A stretch of 41,737 nucleotides of DNA from the NCBI GenBank assembly GCA_022779165.1, contig JALFTO010000012.1:1-41737 (forward strand), given 5' to 3'. Below, piece by piece: positions 36,211-41,737 of the stretch. Position 1 is the stretch's first letter, and each line of letters opens with the position of its first letter. Source of the stretch: Lachnospiraceae bacterium. Lineage in GTDB: Bacteria; Bacillota; Clostridia; Lachnospirales; Lachnospiraceae. The notes under the pieces were generated by a model, which saw only the letters and a program-made list of their open reading frames with translations, searched no databases and was not told the origin of the DNA. A program made the translations under genes and the position numbers.

Positions 36211-37614
36211 ATGAAAAAAAGAGTATTGAGTGCATTGCTTTCAACAGTGATGGTGATGGGACTCCTCGCAGGATGCGGCAGCAGCGCTGCAGATGCACCT
36301 GCAGCGGACACATCTGCAAAGGCGGAGACAACAGAGGCGGCTTCCGATGACGGCGCTGTAGTGGCAGCAGGAGCGGAAGGCTCTGTATTCAACATCTACT
36401 GCTGGAACGAAGAGTTCAAGAGCAGACTTACCGATCACTATCCCGGATATGAGGAAGTGGACGGCACAACAGGCAAGATCGGTGATGTTACCGTGAAGTG
36501 GAACATTACACCCAGCAAGGACAATGCATACCAGAACAATCTGGATGAGCATCTGCTTACTCAGGCTGATGCAGCGGCTGATGACAAGATCGACCTGTTC
36601 CTGATCGAAGCTGACTACGCACTGAAATATGTAGACACAGAATTTACCATGAGCCTGGCTGATCTTGGGATCACAGATGATCAGCTCGTAAATCAGTACC
36701 AGTATACAAAGGATGTTGTAACAGATTCCAACGGCAATCTCAAAGGTGCTTCTTGGCAGGGATGCCCCGGTGTCCTGATCTACAGACGTGACATTGCTAA
36801 AGAGGTATTCGGCACAGACGATCCCGCTGAGATCCAGAAGAAAGTGGCTGACTGGGATACCTACAAGGCAACTGCTCAGGAACTCAAGGATGCAGGCTAC
36901 TACATGACTTCTTCTGTTAACGATACATACAGAACCTACTCCAACAACGTTACTTCCAAGTGGGTTGTAGACGGCAAGATCAATATTGATGACAACATCA
37001 TGAAATGGGTAGAGGACTCCAAAACGATGTATGATGCAGGTCAGATCGCAAACACAACAGAGCTGTGGAGCGATGACTGGAGCAAGGGCTTCTTCCAGGA
37101 TGCAAAGGTATTCTGCTACTTCGGACCGGCATGGTTCATCGACTTCTCCATGGCTGCTGACACAGAAGGCAGTGTGGCAAATGCAGGCGGCTGGGCAGCA
37201 ACAGAGGGACCGCAGGGCTTCTTCTGGGGCGGTACATGGATCTGTGGTGCAACAGGCACAGACAACCCGAGTCTTGTGAAAGACATCATGCTGAAACTGA
37301 CAACAGATGAGACGATCATGACAGATATCGTTAAGGCAGACAACGACTTTGTAAACAATAAGCCCGCTATGGAAGCTATGGCAGCAGACGCAAACTACAA
37401 GAGTGCAGTTCTTGGTGGACAGAATCCTCTTCCTATGTTCTGCACAGGAGCAGAGAGTGTGGATCTGAGCAATCAGGGCGCATATGATCAGGGATGTAAC
37501 GAGAGCTTCCAGAACGCAATGAAGAACTACTTTGACGGAAACGCAACACTCGATGAGTCTCTTGAGATCTTCTACAGCAGCGTTGAGGAGAAATATCCTG
37601 AACTTTCACACTAA
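36211..37614 (+). CDS. Sugar ABC importer substrate-binding lipoprotein (family 1 SBP)
   Basis: The 467-residue protein has a lipoprotein signal (MKKRVLSALLSTVMVMGLLAGC) with lipidated Cys in LLAGCG, then an Ala/Thr linker to about 55. FNIYCWNEEFKSRL and DLFLIEADYALKYVD start the binding domain. AKVFCYFGPAWFIDF and GGTWICGATGTDNP resemble oligosaccharide-binding proteins near GH94 genes. Aromatic residues there probably stack on sugar. Start ATG 36211 follows GGGAGGAAAAA; the track start 36154 lies in the inverted repeat. The cellobiose or cellodextrin ligand is inferred from cbpA. Confidence 0.9.
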   Translation: MKKRVLSALLSTVMVMGLLAGCGSSAADAPAADTSAKAETTEAASDDGAVVAAGAEGSVFNIYCWNEEFKSRLTDHYPGYEEVDGTTGKIGDVTVKWNITPSKDNAYQNNLDEHLLTQADAAADDKIDLFLIEADYALKYVDTEFTMSLADLGITDDQLVNQYQYTKDVVTDSNGNLKGASWQGCPGVLIYRRDIAKEVFGTDDPAEIQKKVADWDTYKATAQELKDAGYYMTSSVNDTYRTYSNNVTSKWVVDGKINIDDNIMKWVEDSKTMYDAGQIANTTELWSDDWSKGFFQDAKVFCYFGPAWFIDFSMAADTEGSVANAGGWAATEGPQGFFWGGTWICGATGTDNPSLVKDIMLKLTTDETIMTDIVKADNDFVNNKPAMEAMAADANYKSAVLGGQNPLPMFCTGAESVDLSNQGAYDQGCNESFQNAMKNYFDGNATLDESLEIFYSSVEEKYPELSH

Positions 37615-37656
37615 TCGATGCGAAGTTGTAAGGAAACACAAATGTTTTGAATGACT

Positions 37657-37692
37657 GCTCCGCCCGTCTGCCGGACGGCAGGCGGGTGGAGC
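37657..37692 (+). other. Strong hairpin between binding-protein and permease genes
   Basis: A 16-bp stem (gctccgcccgtctgcc / ggcaggcgggtggagc, with a few G-U pairs) has a GGAC loop and only three T after it. It probably protects the binding-protein mRNA and reduces read-through to the permeases, giving the usual excess of binding protein. Confidence 0.8.
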
Positions 37693-37742
37693 TTTCCCTT
37701 TGACGGGGAGAGATGGACGAAGCGGAAACGGAGGTTTTTGGA

Positions 37743-38669
37743 ATGAAACAGAAAGCGGGCCGGGGAAACTCGAAGGCGGTCAGTTATAACAAATGGGGCT
37801 ACATATTCCTGATTCCCTTTTTTGCAGTTTTTATTGTATTTCAATTTGTCCCCCTGGTGAACACGGTATATAACAGTTTCTTTGAAAACTACCGTTCGGG
37901 CTTGATCCAGGTTGGACCGAATTTTATCGGACTCGAAAATTATAAGACGCTCTTTACCAATGGTGAATTTTTGACATATACCAAAAATACGCTGATCATG
38001 TGGGTGATGGGATTTGTTCCACAGATCGTTGTATCGCTGCTGTTGGCATCATGGTTTTCGGATCAGAGACTGCGTCTGAAGGCGACTTCCTTCTTTAAGA
38101 CAGTCATTTATCTGCCGAATCTGATCATGGCTTCCGCATTTGCAATGTTGTTCTACACACTGTTTGCAGACGGCGGACCGATCAATCTGATCCTGATGCA
38201 GCTCGGAATCCTTCAGGAGCCCTTCAAGTTTTTCTCCAGTATCTGGGGAAGCAGAGGTCTGGTTGCTCTTATGAACTTCCTGATGTGGTTCGGAAATACC
38301 ACGATCCTGCTCATGGCCGGTATGATGGGAATCGATCCGGCGCTGTTTGAGGCGGCGGAGGTGGATGGAGCGACATCCACACAGGTTTTCTGGAAGATCA
38401 CATTGCCGCTCTTGAAGCCGATCCTGTTATATGTGATGATCACATCATTGATCGGTGGTCTGCAGATGTTCGATGTGCCTCAGATCCTGACAAACGGCAA
38501 GGGTGAACCGGTTCGGTCAACCATGACGCTGATCATGTATCTGAACAATCATCTGTACAGCAAGAACTATGGCCTTGGCGGCGCATTGTCGGTATGCCTG
38601 TTTATCATTACTGCAATCCTGAGCCTGATCATCTTTAAGGTTTCCGGAAATGACAAGAAAGCGAGGTGA
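37743..38669 (+). CDS. Sugar ABC importer permease, MalF type
   Basis: The 308-residue protein has six membrane segments, beginning GYIFLIPFFAVFIVFQFVPLVNTVYNSFF. The EAA coupling motif is in EAAEVDGATSTQVFWKITLPLLKP near residue 210, which contacts the ATPase. I start at ATG 37743, eight bases after GGAGG; ATG 37713, used by the track, has a weaker GGGGAG site and is possible. It works with the following permease and the upstream lipoprotein. Confidence 0.92.
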   Translation: MKQKAGRGNSKAVSYNKWGYIFLIPFFAVFIVFQFVPLVNTVYNSFFENYRSGLIQVGPNFIGLENYKTLFTNGEFLTYTKNTLIMWVMGFVPQIVVSLLLASWFSDQRLRLKATSFFKTVIYLPNLIMASAFAMLFYTLFADGGPINLILMQLGILQEPFKFFSSIWGSRGLVALMNFLMWFGNTTILLMAGMMGIDPALFEAAEVDGATSTQVFWKITLPLLKPILLYVMITSLIGGLQMFDVPQILTNGKGEPVRSTMTLIMYLNNHLYSKNYGLGGALSVCLFIITAILSLIIFKVSGNDKKAR

Positions 38670-38673
38670 GAAC

Positions 38674-39540
38674 ATGGAACAGAATATGAATGAAAAACTT
38701 GATAAAGGTTTAAACATCAAAACAAGACGCTTAATTGCATATATCGTGTTGATCTTTCTGACATTCCTGTGTCTGTTCTGGTTCTATGTCCTCTTTATCA
38801 ATGCGACCAGATCAAACGGTGAGTTGAAAAAGGGCTTTGTTCCGATACCGAGTACTCACCTGATCGAAAACTGGAAAAATCTGCGTGCCGGAATCCTTCC
38901 GGTATGGCAGGGTATGTTTAACAGCCTGATCGTATCCACGCTGTGTGCGGTGCTGAGTACCTATTTTTCCACGATGACAGCATATGCGATCCATGCATAT
39001 GACTTCAAATTAAAGAAACCTACCTTTACGTTTATCCTGATGATCATGATGATCCCGACACAGGTGACGGCACTTGGTTTCGTGCAATTGATGGCTAAGA
39101 TGAAAATGGAAGATTCCCTGATCCCGCTGATCGTTCCGACGATCGCGGCTCCGGTTACCTTCTTCTACATGAAGCAGTATATGGAGAGCACATTGCCGCT
39201 GTCCATTGTGGAGGCGGCCAGGATCGACGGCTCAGGAGAGTTCAGGACTTTCAATCACATTGTACTGCCGTTGATGAAGCCCGCGATCGCAGTTCAGGCT
39301 ATCTTCACTTTCGTGCTGAACTGGAATAATTACTTTATTCCGGCATTGATCCTTCACAGCGACAACAAGAAGACGCTGCCGGTATTGATCGCACAACTTC
39401 GTTCCGCAGACTTCTTGAAGTTTGACATGGGTCAGGTATATATCATGATCGCGTTTTCTATCTTCCCGGTCATCATCGTGTATCTCCTTCTTTCCAAATT
39501 TATTGTACAGGGAGTTGCACTCGGCGGTGTCAAGGGATAA
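38674..39540 (+). CDS. Sugar ABC importer permease, MalG type
   Basis: The 288-residue second permease has six membrane segments and the EAA motif EAARIDGSGEFRTFNHIVLPLMKP near residue 190. It starts at ATG 38674 after AGGTGAG, four bases after the MalF-type gene. No ATPase gene follows; such CUT1 importers often use a shared MsmK-type ATPase encoded elsewhere. Its transcript runs into the second palindromic element. Confidence 0.92.
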   Translation: MEQNMNEKLDKGLNIKTRRLIAYIVLIFLTFLCLFWFYVLFINATRSNGELKKGFVPIPSTHLIENWKNLRAGILPVWQGMFNSLIVSTLCAVLSTYFSTMTAYAIHAYDFKLKKPTFTFILMIMMIPTQVTALGFVQLMAKMKMEDSLIPLIVPTIAAPVTFFYMKQYMESTLPLSIVEAARIDGSGEFRTFNHIVLPLMKPAIAVQAIFTFVLNWNNYFIPALILHSDNKKTLPVLIAQLRSADFLKFDMGQVYIMIAFSIFPVIIVYLLLSKFIVQGVALGGVKG

Positions 39541-39550
39541 TCATACAGAC

Positions 39551-40049
39551 CGAAAGAATCGGGGCTGCCGCATCGCGGTGGCCCTGTTTACTATGTGCAT
39601 TTATCAAATCAAAGCATTGGAATGCTCTCAAAGTGTCAAGTGTCAGCAGGATTTTCGGAAAGACGATGTTCGATAGCAGGGCGTCTGCGGAACTCGCATC
39701 TGCCGGTATTTCAATTCTTTGTATGACATTGGAATCAAGCGGTGGATTTCCTTATTTTTTTAACGGGCGGATATGCGCCGCTTCGAGGACTGTCTGAGCA
39801 ACGCGAGTTCCGCAGAAGCGGCACGATAAGCGGTCCGCCCGAAAACAATTAGGAAATCACCGCGAAGGTTCCGGGAATACAAAGATTTGAAAACCGGCAG
39901 TGCTCAGACAGTCCTCGCCGCCCTGTTCATCGCCTTTCTCGAAAATCGCTGATACTAAGATACTTTTCGAATGCATTCCAACGCCTTGTTTGATAATGTT
40001 CACAACGTCAAACAGAACCACCGCGATGCGGCAACCTCGATTCGTTCGA
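39551..40049. repeat. Long imperfect palindromic element, copy 2
   Basis: This is a larger version of the element at 31953-32310, in reverse orientation. A 46-base stretch (39650-39695) is identical to the reverse complement of 32168-32213. A second match, around 39757-39792, corresponds to 32070-32105. Copy 2 is itself a palindrome of about 500 bp whose arms include tgccgcatcgcggtgg near each end. It holds an inner arm segment (about 39793-39920) that copy 1 lacks. The left-end hairpin (ggggc / gccct) probably terminates the transporter operon. There is no credible ORF. Confidence 0.85.
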
Positions 40050-40078
40050 AAAGAACTCACCAAATTTTACAGATTTAC

Positions 40079-40107
40079 TTGTATATGAGAGCGGCAGCGG
40101 GTAAAAT
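40079..40107 (+). promoter_or_regulatory. Promoter of the hypothetical / DUF1700 pair
   Basis: TTGTAT (40079-40084) and TAAAAT (40102-40107) have a 17-base spacer and lie just after the palindromic element. Confidence 0.5.
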
Positions 40108-40168
40108 AAATACGTTGAAAGTCTCACACGCGGCAACAGGCTGCTGTTGACTTGCAGGAGGAGTTCCG

Positions 40169-40585
40169 GTGTTTTTGACGGAAGGGATGATGCATATGGC
40201 CGGAATTGTATATGATGCGCGCAGAGTGAAGATTTATGAAGTGATGAGGACACTGTGTGAAAGTGTCGGGCTGGGCGGTTCCTGGGCGGATGACCTCTGG
40301 ATGGAAGCACTTGCGGACGGAGCATTGATGGAGGAACTGGTCTATTTTCTGGAGCATGGGTGCCTGCTCGATCAGATGCGGATCGAAGGGTACTCGGTCG
40401 TGGATCTGTATGTGTGGCAGATGGACCGCTATAATCTGATTGCGGATTCCGGAAAGAATACAGCATCGTGCAGCAAGGATGCCATGGTGCTCAAGGCACT
40501 CGCCGCCATGGCGGATATGAAGAAACGCCCGGCTTATTATAAGAAAAGACTGGAGGAAGGTCCCGGGATGGACCGGACAATATGA
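40169..40585 (+). CDS. Hypothetical 138-aa soluble protein
   Basis: A GTG at 40169 lies seven bases after AGGAGG, and the frame gives 138 residues; ATG 40187 is an alternative. The protein is acidic and appears fully helical (VYDARRVKIYEVMRTLCESVG, EALADGALMEELVYFLEHGC). There is no membrane segment or known catalytic motif. I do not recognise the family. It ends three bases before the DUF1700-like gene, so the two are probably co-translated. Confidence 0.7.
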   Translation: MFLTEGMMHMAGIVYDARRVKIYEVMRTLCESVGLGGSWADDLWMEALADGALMEELVYFLEHGCLLDQMRIEGYSVVDLYVWQMDRYNLIADSGKNTASCSKDAMVLKALAAMADMKKRPAYYKKRLEEGPGMDRTI

Positions 40586-40588
40586 TCT

Positions 40589-41020
40589 ATGAACAGAATG
40601 GAATTTGTACAGGCGCTGCGGCGTTCCCTTTCGGGCAAGATGAGTTATCAGGAAGTGAATGAACATATCGAGTATTATGAGAATTATTTTGACACAGAAC
40701 TTGCCCATGGAAAATCGGAAAGAGAGATTCTGGAAAAGCTGGGAGATCCCAGACTGATCGCAAAGACGATTTTGCAGACTTCCGGAGACGGCACGGAGCG
40801 TGGTGACGGCGAAACGGAGAATGGGAGAAAATCCGGCAGGCGGTGGTGCAGGTTGGAAAACGGCAGAGCGTTCCATATTCCGGGCTGGCTTTTCTTTACG
40901 GTTTTTGCTGTCATCTTTTTCCTGATTTTGTGGCTGGTGGGGTCGGTTCTTTCGTTCTTTCTCCCGGTCTTACTGCCGGTACTGCTTGTCTGGCTGATTT
41001 GGAGAAACAGGAGGCAATGA
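40589..41020 (+). CDS. DUF1700-like (HAAS) membrane protein
   Basis: The 143-residue protein starts MNRMEFVQALRRSLSG, followed by YQEVNEHIEYYENYFDTELAHGKSE and EILEKLGDPRLIAKTI. This is the helical DUF1700/HAAS module that usually sits at the N-terminus of small membrane regulators, often near PadR genes. A charged linker leads to two close hydrophobic segments at about 100-137 and a basic end (WRNRRQ). There is no PadR gene visible here. Role unknown. Confidence 0.8.
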   Translation: MNRMEFVQALRRSLSGKMSYQEVNEHIEYYENYFDTELAHGKSEREILEKLGDPRLIAKTILQTSGDGTERGDGETENGRKSGRRWCRLENGRAFHIPGWLFFTVFAVIFFLILWLVGSVLSFFLPVLLPVLLVWLIWRNRRQ

Positions 41021-41053
41021 GGGTTTGGACCGGAGAATATATCAATAGACGGG

Positions 41054-41086
41054 AAAATAGCCATCAGGGGAACTGATGGCTATTTT
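41054..41086 (+). terminator. Rho-independent terminator
   Basis: The perfect 14-bp stem aaaatagccatcag / ctgatggctatttt has a five-base loop and ends in four T. The 41087-41316 stretch after it is AT-rich and holds no gene I can support. Confidence 0.88.
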
Positions 41087-41316
41087 GAGGGGAGTATAAA
41101 TAATTAATATATAAGGGTTTGCAACAGAAATGAAATCATTTCTTGCTGCTGATATTAATGTAACACACTTTTTTGGATATTGCAAGGACAATAGTCAAAT
41201 TTTTTCAAAAATTTACATTTTTATCTTTTTTCAATTGAAAGGATTTGATATGCATACTTTCCTGAAAAGAAGAAATACTAAGTCTGTAACAAAAAAACGA
41301 TCAGGAGGAATGCAAA

Positions 41317-41472
41317 ATGTCTAAGAATGATTTTAACCAGAATGAGAAACAGAAATTTGAGAACAGCTCTGACCGCAGACAGAATGACAATTGTTCCAAC
41401 AGCACAAACAGCACAGGCAGCGGACAGAGACAGAATCAGAACGAGAAGCAGAACCAGAAGAATAACTTCTAA
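41317..41472 (+). CDS. Small Asn/Gln-rich protein, 51 aa
   Basis: An ATG at 41317 lies ten bases after AGGAGG, a perfect Shine-Dalgarno sequence. It opens 51 codons to TAA at 41470-41472, below the ORF track's size limit. The product is almost entirely polar (MSKNDFNQNEKQKFENSS, ending QNQKNNF), rich in Asn, Gln, Lys and Ser, with no hydrophobic core, so it is probably disordered. Similar small Asn/Gln-rich proteins occur in clostridia, sometimes linked to spores; that link is a guess. Confidence 0.75.
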   Translation: MSKNDFNQNEKQKFENSSDRRQNDNCSNSTNSTGSGQRQNQNEKQNQKNNF

Positions 41473-41478
41473 TCAGAT

Positions 41479-41496
41479 CCCGGCATTCGTGCCGGG
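41479..41496 (+). terminator. UUCG-capped hairpin after the small protein gene
   Basis: The perfect 7-bp stem cccggca / tgccggg is closed by a TTCG tetraloop. The T run is weak and displaced, so termination may be partial. Confidence 0.6.
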
Positions 41497-41513
41497 GTAC
41501 ATAATGTTTTCGG

Positions 41514-41543
41514 TTGACACTGGATTGCTCTGTGCTTTAATAT
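41514..41543 (+). promoter_or_regulatory. Promoter of the THUMP methyltransferase, next to the start codon
   Basis: A perfect TTGACA (41514-41519) and TAATAT (41538-41543) are 18 bases apart. The start codon begins at 41550, where transcription itself is expected to start. Confidence 0.7.
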
Positions 41544-41549
41544 AGTCCT

Positions 41550-41737
41550 ATGAGAAAATTTGAACTGATTGTGCCCTGTCATTTCGGACTGGAGGCACCG
41601 TTAAAACGTGAGATAACAGAATTGGGATATGAGATCACTTCCGTGGAGGACGGGAGAGTTACTTTTTTTGGCGATGAGGAGGCCGTCTGCCGCGCCAATA
41701 TTTTTTTGCGTACGGCAGAGCGTGTGCTGATCAAGGT
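41550..41737 (+). CDS. THUMP-domain RNA methyltransferase, N-terminal part (continues beyond window)
   Basis: The first 62 residues (MRKFELIVPCHFGLEAPLKREI, YEITSVEDGRVTF, ANIFLRTAERVLIKV) match the ferredoxin-like and THUMP start of the YpsC/RlmL-type class I methyltransferases, which modify 23S rRNA guanines. The frame is open at the window edge. No ribosome site precedes the ATG, and the promoter lies directly upstream, so the mRNA is probably leaderless. Confidence 0.85.
   Translation, partial: MRKFELIVPCHFGLEAPLKREITELGYEITSVEDGRVTFFGDEEAVCRANIFLRTAERVLIK

Noticed and set aside
31953-40049. Composite transposon around the cellobiose island
   Set aside because: The flanking elements encode no transposase and I found no target duplication, so I describe them only as repeats.
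39857-40088. Short ORFs on both strands in palindromic copy 2
   Set aside because: They follow from the mirrored sequence, lack ribosome sites and are not preserved in copy 1.
41130-41324. 64-aa ORF before the Asn/Gln-rich gene
   Set aside because: No ribosome site, lies in AT-rich spacer, and runs over the start of the well-supported small gene.

Overview
The window looks like chromosome from a butyrate-forming, Gram-positive, low-to-moderate GC member of the Clostridia, most likely Lachnospiraceae. The grounds are strong AGGAGG ribosome sites, consensus SigA promoters, LVGC/LAGC lipoproteins, a T-box leader, an aspS-gatCAB operon and a complete acetyl-CoA-to-butyrate pathway. No tRNA, rRNA, CRISPR array, phage gene or transposase was seen. 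All assignments come from reading motifs by eye; no database search was run.

Layout. (1) 1-915: the tail of a membrane protein, a terminator, and a damaged M23 (LytM) peptidase remnant. (2) 959-7195: a promoter and the operon thlA-crt-hbd-bcd-etfB-etfA, closed by a strong terminator. (3) 7278-12270: a BMP-type nucleoside ABC importer (lipoprotein, double ATPase, two permeases). (4) 12295-13949: a PLP beta-eliminating lyase/threonine aldolase-like gene and a YbaK-type deacylase, then a short AT-rich inverted-repeat element. (5) 14203-16339, minus strand: ptb-buk, which completes butyrate synthesis by the butyrate-kinase route. It is divergent from secA. (6) 16499-21600: secA, prfB (with a programmed frameshift whose in-frame stop is UAA) and an iron-type alcohol dehydrogenase. 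(7) 21716-24328: a large anchored surface protein with a glycine-rich domain and three Ig-like repeats. (8) 24359-31941: T-box, aspS-gatC-gatA-gatB, a small membrane protein, and guaB. (9) 31953-40049: a cellobiose-utilisation island (cellobiose phosphorylase on the minus strand; LacI regulator, sugar-binding lipoprotein and two permeases on the plus strand). It is bracketed by two related long palindromic non-coding elements in opposite orientation. (10) 40079-41737: a hypothetical gene, a DUF1700-like protein, a 51-residue Asn/Gln-rich protein missed by the ORF track, and the start of a THUMP-domain RNA methyltransferase whose promoter implies a nearly leaderless mRNA.

How it fits together. 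Cellobiose imported by the region-9 transporter would be split by phosphate inside the cell. The sugars would feed glycolysis to acetyl-CoA, and the thl-crt-hbd-bcd-etf operon plus ptb-buk would turn acetyl-CoA into butyrate with ATP gain; Bcd-Etf probably also reduces ferredoxin. The aspS-gatCAB operon suggests Asn-tRNA (and/or Gln-tRNA) is made by transamidation, under amino-acid control through the T-box.

The strongest candidates for something undescribed are the two long palindromic elements around the cellobiose island. Also notable are the UAA variant of the prfB frameshift site, the surface protein, the small inverted-repeat element at 14002-14170 and the leaderless methyltransferase start.
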